Shown: piece by piece, positions 48,621 through 61,884 of the stretch
How the letters are laid out: each line of letters opens with the position of its first letter
How positions within the stretch are numbered: position 1 is the stretch's first letter
NCBI RefSeq assembly: GCF_036785885.1
Contig: NC_092330.1
Location: forward strand, 20,246,525 to 20,310,524
Direction of reading: 5' to 3'
DNA length: 64,000 nt
Source of the DNA: Coffea arabica
Taxonomy: Eukaryota > Streptophyta > Magnoliopsida > Gentianales > Rubiaceae
Position numbers and translations under genes: made by a program
The notes under the pieces: generated by a model
The model's database searches: none
What the model was told of the DNA's origin: nothing
Seen by the model: only the letters and a program-made list of their open reading frames with translations

Positions 48621-49252
48621 GGGTGCGATCATACCAGCACTAATGCACCGGATCCCATCAGAACTTCGAAGTTAAGCGTGCTTGGGCGACAGTAGTACTA
48701 GGATGGGTGACCCTAGGCCGGTCAACGGGTCGGGTCTACACCCGGATCCGGATCGGATCCCTGAAATTTTTGCGGGTATGGGTAGGGATTTAATTCCGTT
48801 ATCCGGATCCGGATCCGTTTTTTCAAACAAAAAAACGGGTCGGATACGGAATATAGTATTCCGACCCGTACTAGACCCGGATCCGGATATAAATGATTTA
48901 ATAATTTATAAAAAATATATATTATCAATATAATTTGATTAGGATGATGTATTTGAGTAAAATCAATTTGATTTATTTTCTTATTTGGTTTTTTCTTTGC
49001 ATTAGCTAGAAATTAGTTTACAAATATATCTCTTTCTCTTTTTTGTTAGAAATTATAAATTTTGGCAAATTTGTTCGGGTAGACCCGACCCGGATCCGAG
49101 ACTCGCCGGGTCCGGATCCGGAACACCGAATAAAAGACCCGTCGGGTAAACGGGTCGGCTCCGGGTCCGGGTCCGGAATAATGAATTCCGGCCCGGACCC
49201 GGCCCGTTGACACCCCTAGGTGACCCCCTGGGAAATCCTCGTGTTGCACCCC
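48621..49252 (+). pseudogene. 5S rRNA gene split by MITE
   Basis: T46 haplotype. Confidence 0.94.
48714..49218 (+). mobile_element. hAT-type MITE, type IId
   Basis: Typical IId. Confidence 0.92.
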
Positions 49253-49665
49253 TCCCTTTTTTGTTTCGAAATCCAAATTTTCCCTTCGTTCTTTATGCTG
49301 TAGTAATTTAGCTCCGTCGGAACGATTGCTTTATATTTTGCTTCTCATCGAAGCATGAAGGCGGATCTGAAGGCGCGAGACAAGTCAGGAACGGTACGGC
49401 TGGATCGAAGCCCGGATCGTCGGTCAAAGTTGTCGGCGCAAATGTATAAGCGCAAGCGTGAAGGATCAATTTCAGGATAATTGAGAGTTGCGCGACGAGG
49501 GAAAAAAAAATGGTGCAAATCAACAAGAAAAAAATGTAAAAGTAAATAAATAAAAGGATGAGGGGAAATTCTTGAATTGACGCTTAAAATGAATTCGGGT
49601 CCAGAAAAGCCACACTGCTTCACAGGACGGGGCAGTTTAAAAGAATAAAGCGAAAGGAACATGGC

Positions 49666-49784
49666 GGGTGCGATCATACCAGCACTAATGCACCGGATCC
49701 CATCAGAACTCCGAAGTTAAGCGTGCTTGGGCGAGAGTAGTACTAGGATGGGTGACCCCCTGGGAAGTCCTCGTGTTGCACCCC
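49666..49784 (+). rRNA. 5S rRNA gene, intact
   Basis: Consensus gene and promoter. Confidence 0.97.
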
Positions 49785-50195
49785 TCCCTTTTTTGTTTCG
49801 AAATCCAAATTTCCCCTTCGTTCTTTATGCTGTAGTAATTTAGCTCCGTCGGAACGATTGCTTGATATTTTTCTTCTCATCGAAGCATGAAGGCGGATCT
49901 GAAGGCGCGAGACAAGTCAGGAACGGTACGGCTGGATCGAAGCCCGGATCGTCGGTCAAAGTTGTCGGCGCAAATGTATAAGCGCAAGCGTGTAGGATCA
50001 ATTTCAGGATAATTGAGAGTTGTGCGACGAGGGAAAAAAAAGGTGCAAAGCAACAAGAAAAAAATATAAAAGTAAATAAATAAAAGGATGAGAGGAAATT
50101 CATGAATTGACGCTTAGAATGAATTCGGGTCCAGAAAAGCCAAACTGCTTCACAGGACGTGGCAGTTTAAAAGAATAAAGCGAAAGGAACATGGC

Positions 50196-50827
50196 GGGTG
50201 CGATCATACCAGCACTAATGCACCGGATCCCATCAGAACTTCGAAGTTAAGCGTGCTTGGGCGACAGTAGTACTAGGATGGGTGACCCTAGGCCGGTCAA
50301 CGGGTCGGGTCTACACCCGGATCCGGATCGGATCCCTGAAATTTTTGCGGGTATGGGTAGGGATTTAATTCCGTTATCCGGATCCGGATCCGTTTTTTCA
50401 AACAAAAAAACGGGTCGGATACGGAATATAGTATTCCGACCCGTACTAGACCCGGATCCGGATATAAATGATTTAATAATTTATAAAAAATATATATTAT
50501 CAATATAATTTGATTAGGATGATGTATTTGAGTAAAATCAATTTGATTTATTTTCTTATTTGGTTTTTTCTTTGCATTAGCTAGAAATTAGTTTACAAAT
50601 ATATCTCTTTCTCTTTTTTGTTAGAAATTATAAATTTTGGCAAATTTGTTCGGGTAGACCCGACCCGGATCCGAGACTCGCCGGGTCCGGATCCGGAACA
50701 CCGAATAAAAGACCCGTCGGGTAAACGGGTCGGCTCCGGGTCCGGGTCCGGAATAATGAATTCCGGCCCGGACCCGGCCCGTTGACACCCCTAGGTGACC
50801 CCCTGGGAAATCCTCGTGTTGCACCCC
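50196..50827 (+). pseudogene. 5S rRNA gene split by MITE
   Basis: T46; the upstream spacer has GATATTTTTCTTC and GCGTGTAGG, shared with those before 45460 and 58093. Confidence 0.94.
50289..50793 (+). mobile_element. hAT-type MITE, type IId
   Basis: Typical IId. Confidence 0.92.
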
Positions 50828-51240
50828 TCCCTTTTTTGTTTCGAAATCCAAATTTTCCCTTCGTTCTTTATGCTGTAGTAATTTAGCTCCGTCGGAACGA
50901 TTGCTTTATATTTTGCTTCTCATCGAAGCATGAAGGCGGATCTGAAGGCGCGAGACAAGTCAGGAACGGTACGGCTGGATCGAAGCCCGGATCGTCGGTC
51001 AAAGTTGTCGGCGCAAATGTATACGCGCAAGCGTGAAGGATCAATTTCAGGATAATTGAGAGTTGCGCGACGAGGGAAAAAAAAATGGTGCAAATCAACA
51101 AGAAAAAAATGTAAAAGTAAATAAATAAAAGGATGAGGGGAAATTCTTGAATTGACGCTTAAAATGAATTCGGGTCCAGAAAAGCCACACTGCTTCACAG
51201 GACGGGGCAGTGTAAAAGAATAAAGCAAAAGGAACATGGC

Positions 51241-51359
51241 GGGTGCGATCATACCAGCACTAATGCACCGGATCCCATCAGAACTCCGAAGTTAAGCGTG
51301 CTTGGGCGAGAGTAGTACTAGGATGGGTGACCCCCTGGGAAGTCCTCGTGTTGCACCCC
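51241..51359 (+). rRNA. 5S rRNA gene, intact; altered upstream region
   Basis: Consensus gene; TGTAAAAG and AAAGCAAAAGG upstream, the same haplotype as 43356 (7885 bp away). Confidence 0.96.
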
Positions 51360-51770
51360 TCCCTTTTTTGTTTCGAAATCCAAATTTCCCCTTCGTTCTT
51401 TATGCTGTAGTAATTTAGCTCCGTCGGAACGATTGCTTGATATTTTGCTTCTCATCGAAGCATGAAGGCGGATCTGAAGGCGCGAGACAAGTCAGGAACG
51501 GTACGGCTGGATCGAAGCCCGGATCGTCGGTCAAAGTTGTCGGCGCAAATGTATAAGCGCAAGCGTGAAGGATCAATTTCAGGATAATTGAGAGTTGTGC
51601 GACGAGGGAAAAAAAAGGTGCAAAGCAACAAGAAAAAAATATAAAAGTAAATAAATAAAAGGATGAGAGGAAATTCATGAATTGACGCTTAGAATGAATT
51701 CGGGTCCAGAAAAGCCAAACTGCTTCACAGGACGTGGCAGTTTAAAAGAATAAAGCGAAAGGAACATGGC

Positions 51771-52413
51771 GGGTGCGATCATACCAGCACTAATGCACCG
51801 GATCCCATCAGAACTCCGAAGTTAAGCGTGCTTGGGCGACAGTAGTACTAGGATGGGTGACCCTAGGCCTGTCAACGGGTCCGGTCTAGACCCGGATCCG
51901 GATCGGATCGCTGAAATTTTTTCGGGTATGGGTAGGGATTTAATTCCGTTATCCGGATCCGGATCCGTTTTTTCAAACAAAAAAACGGGTCGGATACGGA
52001 ATATAGTATTCCGACCCGTATTAGACCCGGATCCGGATATAAATGATTTAATAATTTATAAAAAATATATATTATCAATATAATTTGATTAGGATGATGT
52101 ATTTGAGTAAAATCAATTTGATTTATTTTCTTATTTGGTTTTTTCTTTGCATTAGTTAGAAATTAGTTTACAAATATATTTTTTTCTCTTTTTTGTTAGA
52201 AATTATAAATTTTGGCAAATTTGTTCGGGTAGACCCGACCCGGATCCGAGACTCGCCGGGTCCGGATCCAGAACACAGAATAAAAGACCCGTCGGGTAAA
52301 CGGGTCGGATCCGGCTCCGGGTCCGGAATAATGAATTCCGGCCCGGACCCGGCCCGGACCCGGCCCGTTGACACCCCTAGGTGACCCCCTGGGAAATCCT
52401 CGTGTTGCACCCC
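51771..52413 (+). pseudogene. 5S rRNA gene split by MITE
   Basis: C46 haplotype; type I lineage reappears in the right part of the array. Confidence 0.94.
51864..52379 (+). mobile_element. hAT-type MITE, type I, 516 bp
   Basis: Type I with the doubled CGGACCCGGCC and a private GGGTCCGGTCTAG. Confidence 0.92.
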
Positions 52414-52826
52414 TCCCTTTTTTGTTTCGAAATCCAAATTTCCCCTTCGTTCTTTATGCTGTAGTAATTTAGCTCCGTCGGAACGATTGCTTTATATTTT
52501 GCTTCTCATCGAAGCATGAAGGCGGATCTGAAGGCGCGAGACAAGTCAGGAACGGTACGGCTGGATCGAAGCCCGGATCGTCGGTCAAAGTTGTCGGCGC
52601 AAATGTATAAGTGCAAGCGTGAAGGATCAATTTCAGGATAATTGAGAGTTGCGCGACGAGGGAAAAAAAAATGGTGCAAATCAACAAGAAAAAAATGTAA
52701 AAGTAAATAAATAAAAGGATGAGGGGAAATTCTTGAATTGACGCTTAAAATGAATTCGGGTCCAGAAAAGCCACACTGCTTCACAGGACGGGGCAGTTTA
52801 AAAGAATAAAGCGAAAGGAACATGGC

Positions 52827-52945
52827 GGGTGCGATCATACCAGCACTAATGCACCGGATCCCATCAGAACTCCGAAGTTAAGCGTGCTTGGGCGAGAGTA
52901 GTACTAGGATGGGTGACCCCCTGGGAAGTCCTCGTGTTGCACCCC
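52827..52945 (+). rRNA. 5S rRNA gene, intact
   Basis: Consensus gene and promoter; follows an 11-bp-expanded element unit. Confidence 0.97.
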
Positions 52946-53356
52946 TCCCTTTTTTGTTTCGAAATCCAAATTTCCCCTTCGTTCTTTATGCTGTAGTAAT
53001 TTAGCTCCGTCGGAACGATTGCTTTATATTTTGCTTCTCATCGAAGCATGAAGGCGGATCTGAAGGCGCGAGACAAGTCAGGAACGGTACGGCTGGATCG
53101 AAGCCCGGATCGTCGGTCAAAGTTGTCGGCGCAAATGTATAAGCGCAAGCGTGAAGGATCAATTTCAGGATAATTGAGAGTTGTGCGACGAGGGAAAAAA
53201 AAGGTGCAAAGCAACAAGAAAAAAATATAAAAGTAAATAAATAAAAGGATGAGAGGAAATTCATGAATTGACGCTTAGAATGAATTCGGGTCCAGAAAAG
53301 CCAAACTGCTTCACAGGACGTGGCAGTTTAAAAGAATAAAGCGAAAGGAACATGGC

Positions 53357-53988
53357 GGGTGCGATCATACCAGCACTAATGCACCGGATCCCATCAGAAC
53401 TTCGAAGTTAAGCGTGCTTGGGCGACAGTAGTACTAGGATGGGTGACCCTAGGCCGGTCAACGGGTCGGGTCTACACCCGGATCCGGATCGGATCCCTGA
53501 AATTTTTGCTGGTATGGGTAGGGATTTAATTCCGTTATCCGAATCCGGATCCGTTTTTTCAAACAAAAAAACGGGTCGGATACGGAATATAGTATTCCGA
53601 CCCGTACTAGACCCGGATCCGGATATAAATGATTTAATAATTTATAAAAAATATATAATATCAATATAATTTGATTAGGATGATGTATTTGAGTAAAATC
53701 AATTTGATTTATTTTCTTATTTGGTTTTTTCTTTGCATTAGCTAGAAATTAGTTTACAAATATATCTCTTTCTCTTTTTTGTTAGAAATTATAAATTTTG
53801 GCAAATTTGTTCGGGTAGACCCGACCCGGATCCGAGACTCGCCGGGTCCGGATCCGGAACACCGAATAAAAGACCCGTCGGGTAAACGGGTCGGCTCCGG
53901 GTCCGGGTCCGGAATAATGAATTTCGGCCCGGACCCGGCCCGTTGACACCCCTAGGTGACCCCCTGGGAAATCCTCGTGTTGCACCCC
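53357..53988 (+). pseudogene. 5S rRNA gene split by MITE
   Basis: T46 haplotype. Confidence 0.94.
53450..53954 (+). mobile_element. hAT-type MITE, IIb/IId mosaic
   Basis: CCGAATCCGG and AATTTCGGCC as at 47139. Confidence 0.92.
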
Positions 53989-54401
53989 TCCCTTTTTTGT
54001 TTCGAAATCCAAATTTTCCCTTCGTTCTTTATGCTGTAGTAATTTAGCTCCGTCGGAACGATTGCTTTATATTTTGCTTCTCATCGAAGCATGAAGGCGG
54101 ATCTGAAGGCGCGAGACAAGTCAGGAACGGTACGGCTGGATCGAAGCCCGGTTCGTCGGTCAAAGTTGTCGGCGCAAATGTATAAGCGCAAGCGTGAAGG
54201 ATCAATTTCAGGATAATTGAGAGTTGCGCGACGAGGGAAAAAAAAATGGTGCAAATCAACAAGAAAAAAATGTAAAAGTAAATAAATAAAAGGATGAGGG
54301 GAAATTCTTGAATTGACGCTTAAAATGAATTCGGGTCCAGAAAAGCCACACTGCTTCACAGGACGGGGCAGTTTAAAAGAATAAAGCGAAAGGAACATGG
54401 C

Positions 54402-54520
54402 GGGTGCGATCATACCAGCACTAATGCACCGGATCCCATCAGAACTCCGAAGTTAAGCGTGCTTGGGCGAGAGTAGTACTAGGATGGGTGACCCCCTGGG
54501 AAGTCCTCGTGTTGCACCCC
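54402..54520 (+). rRNA. 5S rRNA gene, intact
   Basis: Consensus gene and promoter; CCCGGTTCG variant in the upstream spacer. Confidence 0.97.
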
Positions 54521-54931
54521 TCCCTTTTTTGTTTCGAAATCCAAATTTCCCCTTCGTTCTTTATGCTGTAGTAATTTAGCTCCGTCGGAACGATTGCTTT
54601 ATATTTTGCTTCTCATCGAAGCATGAAGGCGGATCTGAAGGCGCGAGACAAGTCAGGAACGGTACGGCTGGATCGAAGCCCGGATAGTCGGTCAAAGTTG
54701 TCGGCGCAAATGTATAAGCGCAAGCGTGAAGGATCAATTTCAGGATAATTGAGAGTTGTGCGACGAGGGAAAAAAAAGGTGCAAAGCAACAAGAAAAAAA
54801 TATAAAAGTAAATAAATAAAAGGATGAGAGGAAATTCATGAATTGACGCTTAGAATGAATTCGGGTCCAGAAAAGCCAAACTGCTTCACAGGACGTGGCA
54901 GTTTAAAAGAATAAAGCGAAAGGAACATGGC

Positions 54932-55563
54932 GGGTGCGATCATACCAGCACTAATGCACCGGATCCAATCAGAACTTCGAAGTTAAGCGTGCTTGGGCGA
55001 CAGTAGTACTAGGATGGGTGACCCTAGGCCGGTCAACGGGTCGGGTCTACACCCGGATCCGGATCGGATCCCTGAAATTTTTGCGGGTATGGGTAGGGAT
55101 TTAATTCCGTTATCCGGATCCGGATCCGTTTTTTCAAACAAAAAAACGGGTCGGATACGGAATATAGTATTCCGACCCGTACTAGACCCGGATCCGGATA
55201 TAAATGATTTAATAATTTATAAAAAATATATATTATCAATATAATTTGATTAGGATGATGTATTTGAGTAAAATCAATTTGATTTATTTTCTTATTTGGT
55301 TTTTTCTTTGCATTAGCTAGAAATTAGTTTACAAATATATCTCTTTCTCTTTTTTGTTAGAAATTATAAATTTTGGCAAATTTGTTCGGGTAGACCCGAC
55401 CCGGATCCGAGACTCGCCGGGTCCGGATCCGGAACACCGAATAAAAGACCCGTCGGGTAAACGGGTCGGCTCCGGGTCCTGGTCCGGAATAATGAATTCC
55501 GGCCCGGACCCGGCCCGTTGACACCCCTAGGTGACCCCCTGGGAAATCCTCGTGTTGCACCCC
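54932..55563 (+). pseudogene. 5S rRNA gene split by MITE, C36A
   Basis: GGATCCAATC (C36A), private. Confidence 0.94.
55025..55529 (+). mobile_element. hAT-type MITE, type IId
   Basis: GGGTCCTGGTCC as at 43979. Confidence 0.92.
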
Positions 55564-55976
55564 TCCCTTTTTTGTTTCGAAATCCAAATTTTCCCTTCGT
55601 TCTTTATGCTGTAGTAATTTAGCTCCGTCGGAACGATTGCTTTATATTTTGCTTCTCATCGAAGCATGAAGGCGGATCTGAAGGCGCGAGACAAGTCAGG
55701 AACGGTACGGCTGGATCGAAGCCCGGATCGTCGGTCAAAGTTGTCGGCGCAAATGTATAAGCGCAAGCGTGAAGGATCAATTTCAGGATAATTGAGAGTT
55801 GCGCGACGAGGGAAAAAAAAATGGTGCAAATCAACAAGAAAAAAATGTAAAAGTAAATAAATAAAAGGATGAGGGGAAATTCTTGAATTGACGCTTAAAA
55901 TGAATTCGGGTCCAGAAAAGCCACACTGCTTCACAGGACGGGGCAGTTTAAAAGAATAAAGCGAAAGGAACATGGC

Positions 55977-56095
55977 GGGTGCGATCATACCAGCACTAAT
56001 GCACCGGATCCCATCAGAACTCCGAAGTTAAGCGTGCTTGGGCGAGAGTAGTACTAGGATGGGTGACCCCCTGGGAAGTCCTCGTGTTGCACCCC
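55977..56095 (+). rRNA. 5S rRNA gene, intact
   Basis: Consensus gene and promoter. Confidence 0.97.
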
Positions 56096-56506
56096 TCCCT
56101 TTTTTGTTTCGAAATCCAAATTTCCCCTTCGTTCTTTATGCTGTAGTAATTTAGCTCCGTCGGAACGATTGCTTGATATTTTTTTTCTCATCGAAGCATG
56201 AAGGCGGATCTGAAGGCGCGAGACAAGTCAGGAACGGTACGGCTGGATCGAAGCCCGGATCGTCGGTCAAAGTTGTCGGAGCAAATGTATAAGCGCAAGC
56301 GTGTAGGATCAATTTCAGGATAATTGAGAGTTGTGCGACGAGGGAAAAAAAAGGTGCAAAGCAACAAGAAAAAAATATAAAAGTAAATAAATAAAAGGAT
56401 GAGAGGAAATTCATGAATTGACGCTTAGAATGAATTCGGGTCCAGAAAAGCCAAACTGCTTCACAGGACGTGGCAGTTTAAAAGAATAAAGCGAAAGGAA
56501 CATGGC

Positions 56507-57149
56507 GGGTGCGATCATACCAGCACTAATGCACCGGATCCCATCAGAACTCCGAAGTTAAGCGTGCTTGGGCGACAGTAGTACTAGGATGGGTGACCCT
56601 AGGCCTGTCAACGGGTCGGGTCTAGACCCGGATCCGGATCGGATCGCTGAAATTTTTTCGGGTATGGGTAGGGATTTAATTCCGTTATCCGGATCCGGAT
56701 CCGTTTTTTCAAACAAAAAAACGGGTCGGATACGGAATATAGTATTCCGACCCGTATTAGACCCGGATCCGGATATAAATGATTTAATAATTTATAAAAA
56801 ATATATATTATCAATATAATTTGATTAGGATGATGTATTTGAGTAAAATCAATTTGATTTATTTTCTTATTTGGTTTTTTCTTTGCATTAGTTAGAAATT
56901 AGTTTACAAATATATTTTTTTCTCTTTTTTGTTAGAAATTATAAATTTTGGCAAATTTGTTCGGGTAGACCCGACCCGGATCCGAGACTCGCCGGGTCCG
57001 GATCCAGAACACAGAATAAAAGACCCGTCGGGTAAACGGGTCGGATCCGGCTCCGGGTCCGGAATAATGAATTCCGGCCCGGACCCGGCCCGGACCCGGC
57101 CCGTTGACACCCCTAGGTGACCCCCTGGGAAATCCTCGTGTTGCACCCC
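56507..57149 (+). pseudogene. 5S rRNA gene split by MITE
   Basis: C46 haplotype. Confidence 0.94.
56600..57115 (+). mobile_element. hAT-type MITE, type I, 516 bp
   Basis: As 51864, without its private change. Confidence 0.92.
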
Positions 57150-57562
57150 TCCCTTTTTTGTTTCGAAATCCAAATTTCCCCTTCGTTCTTTATGCTGTAG
57201 TAATTTAGCTCCGTCGGAACGATTGCTTTATATTTTGCTTCTCATCGAAGCATGAAGGCGGATCTGAAGGCGCGAGACAAGTCAGGAACGGTACGGCTGG
57301 ATCGAAGCCCGGATCGTCGGTCAAAGTTGTCGGCGCAAATGTATAAGTGCAAGCGTGAAGGATCAATTTCAGGATAATTGAGAGTTGCGCGACGAGGGAA
57401 AAAAAAATGGTGCAAATCAACAAGAAAAAAATGTAAAAGTAAATAAATAAAAGGATGAGGGGAAATTCTTGAATTGACGCTTAAAATGAATTCGGGTCCA
57501 GAAAAGCCACACTGCTTCACAGGACGGGGCAGTTTAAAAGAATAAAGCGAAAGGAACATGGC

Positions 57563-57681
57563 GGGTGCGATCATACCAGCACTAATGCACCGGATCCCAT
57601 CAGAACTCCGAAGTTAAGCGTGCTTGGGCGAGAGTAGTACTAGGATGGGTGACCCCCTGGGAAGTCCTCGTGTTGCACCCC
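57563..57681 (+). rRNA. 5S rRNA gene, intact
   Basis: Consensus gene and promoter; follows an expanded element unit. Confidence 0.97.
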
Positions 57682-58092
57682 TCCCTTTTTTGTTTCGAAA
57701 TCCAAATTTCCCCTTCGTTCTTTATGCTGTAGTAATTTAGCTCCGTCGGAACGATTGCTTGATATTTTTCTTCTCATCGAAGCATGAAGGCGGATCTGAA
57801 GGCGCGAGACAAGTCAGGAACGGTACGGCTGGATCGAAGCCCGGATCGTCGGTCAAAGTTGTCGGCGCAAATGTATAAGCGCAAGCGTGTAGGATCAATT
57901 TCAGGATAATTGAGAGTTGTGCGACGAGGGAAAAAAAAGGTGCAAAGCAACAAGAAAAAAATATAAAAGTAAATAAATAAAAGGATGAGAGGAAATTCAT
58001 GAATTGACGCTTAGAATGAATTCGGGTCCAGAAAAGCCAAACTGCTTCACAGGACGTGGCAGTTTAAAAGAATAAAGCGAAAGGAACATGGC

Positions 58093-58735
58093 GGGTGCGA
58101 TCATACCAGCACTAATGCACCGGATCCCATCAGAACTTCGAAGTTAAGCGTGCTTGGGCGACAGTAGTACTAGGATGGGTGACCCTAGGCCGGTCAACGG
58201 GTCGGGTCTACACCCGGATCCGGATCGGATCCCTGAAATTTTTGCGGGTATGGGTAGGGATTTAATTCCGTTATCCGGATCCGGATCCGTTTTTTCAAAC
58301 AAAAAAACGGGTCGGATACGGAATATAGTATTCCGACCCGTATTAGACCCGGATCCGGATATAAATGATTTAATAATTTATAAAAAATATATATTATCAA
58401 TATAATTTGATTAGGATGATGTATTTGAGTAAAATCAATTTGATTTATTTTCTTATTTGGTTTTTTCTTTGCATTAGCTAGAAATTAGTTTACAAATATA
58501 TCTCTTTCTCTTTTTTGTTAGAAATTATAAATTTTGGCAAATTTGTTCGGGTAGACCCGACCCGGATCCGAGACTCGCCGGGTCCGGATCCGGAACACCG
58601 AATAAAAGACCCGTCGGGTAAACGGGTCGGCTCCGGGTCCGGGTCCGGAATAATGAATTCCGGCCCGGACCCGGCCCGGACCCGGCCCGTTGACACCCCT
58701 AGGTGACCCCCTGGGAAATCCTCGTGTTGCACCCC
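58093..58735 (+). pseudogene. 5S rRNA gene split by MITE
   Basis: T46 haplotype. Confidence 0.94.
58186..58701 (+). mobile_element. hAT-type MITE, type IId, 516 bp
   Basis: IId body (with TATTAGAC) that carries the doubled CGGACCCGGCC otherwise seen in type I right ends. Confidence 0.9.
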
Positions 58736-59148
58736 TCCCTTTTTTGTTTCGAAATCCAAATTTCCCCTTCGTTCTTTATGCTGTAGTAATTTAGCTCCGT
58801 CGGAACGATTGCTTTATATTTTGCTTCTCATCGAAGCATGAAGGCGGATCTGAAGGCGCGAGACAAGTCAGGAACGGTACGGCTGGATCGAAGCCCGGAT
58901 CGTCGGTCAAAGTTGTCGGCGCAAATGTATAAGTGCAAGCGTGAAGGATCAATTTCAGGATAATTGAGAGTTGCGCGACGAGGGAAAAAAAAATGGTGCA
59001 AATCAACAAGAAAAAAATGTAAAAGTAAATAAATAAAAGGATGAGGGGAAATTCTTGAATTGACGCTTAAAATGAATTCGGGTCCAGAAAAGCCACACTG
59101 CTTCACAGGACGGGGCAGTTTAAAAGAATAAAGCGAAAGGAACATGGC

Positions 59149-59267
59149 GGGTGCGATCATACCAGCACTAATGCACCGGATCCCATCAGAACTCCGAAGT
59201 TAAGCGTGCTTGGGCGAGAGTAGTACTAGGATGGGTGACCCCCTGGGAAGTCCTCGTGTTGCACCCC
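59149..59267 (+). rRNA. 5S rRNA gene, intact
   Basis: Consensus gene and promoter; follows an expanded element unit. Confidence 0.97.
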
Positions 59268-59678
59268 TCCCTTTTTTGTTTCGAAATCCAAATTTCCCCT
59301 TCGTTCTTTATGCTGTAGTAATTTAGCTCCGTCGGAACGATTGCTTGATATTTTGCTTCTCATCGAAGCATGAAGGCGGATCTGAAGGCGCGAGACAAGT
59401 CAGGAACGGTACGGCTGGATCGAAGCCCGGATCGTCGGTCAAAGTTGTCGGCGCAAATGTATAAGCGCAAGCGTGTAGGATCAATTTCAGGATAATTGAG
59501 AGTTGTGCGACGAGGGAAAAAAAAGGTGCAAAGCAACAAGAAAAAAATATAAAAGTAAATAAATAAAAGGATGAGAGGAAATTCATGAATTGACGCTTAG
59601 AATGAATTCGGGTCCAGAAAAGCCAAATTGCTTCACAGGACGTGGCAGTTTAAAAGAATAAAGCGAAAGGAACATGGC

Positions 59679-60310
59679 GGGTGCGATCATACCAGCACTA
59701 ATGCACCGGATCCCATCAGAACTTCGAAGTTAAGCGTGCTTGGGCGACAGTAGTACTAGGATGGGTGACCCTAGGCCGGTCAACGGGTCGGGTCTACACC
59801 CGGATCCGGATCGGATCCCTGAAATTTTTGCGGGTATGGGTAGGGATTTAATTCCGTTATCCGGATCCGGATCCGTTTTTTCAAACAAAAAAACGGGTCG
59901 GATACGGAATATAGTATTCCGACCCGTACTAGACCCGGATCCGGATATAAATGATTTAATAATTTATAAAAAATATATATTATCAATATAATTTGATTAG
60001 GATGATGTATTTGAGTAAAATCAATTTGATTTATTTTCTTATTTGGTTTTTTCTTTGCATTAGCTAGAAATTAGTTTACAAATATATCTCTTTCTCTTTT
60101 TTGTTAGAAATTATAAATTTTGGCAAATTTGTTCGGGTAGACCCGACCCGGATCCGAGACTCGCCGGGTCCGGATCCGGAACACCGAATAAAAGACCCGT
60201 CGGGTAAACGGGTCGGCTCCGGGTCCGGGTCCGGAATAATGAATTCCGGCCCGGACCCGGCCCGTTGACACCCCTAGGTGACCCCCTGGGAAATCCTCGT
60301 GTTGCACCCC
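59679..60310 (+). pseudogene. 5S rRNA gene split by MITE
   Basis: T46; upstream spacer reads CCAAATTGC. Confidence 0.94.
59772..60276 (+). mobile_element. hAT-type MITE, type IId
   Basis: Typical IId. Confidence 0.92.
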
Positions 60311-60722
60311 TCCCTTTTTTGTTTCGAAATCCAAATTTTCCCTTCGTTCTTTATGCTGTAGTAATTTAGCTCCGTCGGAACGATTGCTTTATATTTTGCT
60401 TCTCATCGAAGCATGAAGGCGGATCTGAAGGCGCGAGACAAGTCAGGAACTGTACGGCTGGATCGAAGCCCGGTTCGTCGGTCAAAGTTGTCGGCGCAAA
60501 TGTATAAGCGCAAGCGTGAAGGATCAATTTCAGGATAATTGAGAGTTGCGCGACGAGGGAAAAAAAATGGTGCAAATCAACAAGAAAAAAATGTAAAAGT
60601 AAATAAATAAAAGGATGAGGGGAAATTCTTGAATTGACGCTTAAAATGAATTCGGGTCCAGAAAAGCCACACTGCTTCACAGGACGGGGCAGTTTAAAAG
60701 AATAAAGCGAAAGGAACATGGC

Positions 60723-60841
60723 GGGTGCGATCATACCAGCACTAATGCACCGGATCCCATCAGAACTCCGAAGTTAAGCGTGCTTGGGCGAGAGTAGTAC
60801 TAGGATGGGTGACCCCCTGGGAAGTCCTCGTGTTGCACCCC
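60723..60841 (+). rRNA. 5S rRNA gene, intact
   Basis: Consensus gene and promoter. The upstream spacer carries AACTGTACGG, shared with the next two intact units. Confidence 0.97.
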
Positions 60842-61252
60842 TCCCTTTTTTGTTTCGAAATCCAAATTTCCCCTTCGTTCTTTATGCTGTAGTAATATAG
60901 CTCCGTCGGAACGATTGCTTTATATTTTGCTTCTCATCGAAGCATGAAGGCGGATCTGAAGGCGCGAGACAAGTCAGGAACGGTACGGCTGGATCGAAGC
61001 CCGGATCGTCGGTCAAAGTTGTCGGCGCAAATGTATAAGCGCAAGCGTGAAGGATCAATTTCAGGATAATTGAGAGTTGTGCGACGAGGGAAAAAAAAGG
61101 TGCAAAGCAACAAGAAAAAAATATAAAAGTAAATAAATAAAAGGATGAGAGGAAATTCATGAATTGACGCTTAGAATGAATTCGGGTCCAGAAAAGCCAA
61201 ACTGCTTCACAGGACGTGGCAGTTTAAAAGAATAAAGCGAAAGGAACATGGC

Positions 61253-61884
61253 GGGTGCGATCATACCAGCACTAATGCACCGGATCCCATCAGAACTTCG
61301 AAGTTAAGCGTGCTTGGGCGACAGTAGTACTAGGATGGGTGACCCTAGGCCGGTCAACGGGTCGGGTCTACACCCGGATCCGGATCGGATCCCTGAAATT
61401 TTTGCGGGTATGGGTAGGGATTTAATTCCGTTATCCGGATCCGGATCCGTTTTTTCAAACAAAAAAACGGGTCGGATACGGAATATAGTATTCCGACCCG
61501 TACTAGACCCGGATCCGGATATAAATGATTTAATAATTTATAAAAAATATATATTATCAATATAATTTGATTAGGATGATGTATTTGAGTAAAATCAATT
61601 TGATTTATTTTCTTATTTGGTTTTTTCTTTGCATTAGCTAGAAATTAGTTTACAAATATATCTCTTTCTCTTTTTTGTTAGAAATTATAAATTTTGGCAA
61701 ATTTGTTCGGGTAGACCCGACCCGGATCCGAGACTCGCCGGGTCCGGATCCGGAACACAGAATAAAAGACCCGTCGGGTAAACGGGTCGGCTCCGGGTCC
61801 GGGTCCGGAATAATGAATTCCGGCCCGGACCCGGCCCGTTGACACCCCTAGGTGACCCCCTGGGAAATCCTCGTGTTGCACCCC
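61253..61884 (+). pseudogene. 5S rRNA gene split by MITE
   Basis: Upstream spacer has AATATAGCTCC, shared with that before 62827. Confidence 0.94.
61346..61850 (+). mobile_element. hAT-type MITE, type IId
   Basis: IId with ACAGAAT. Confidence 0.92.
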
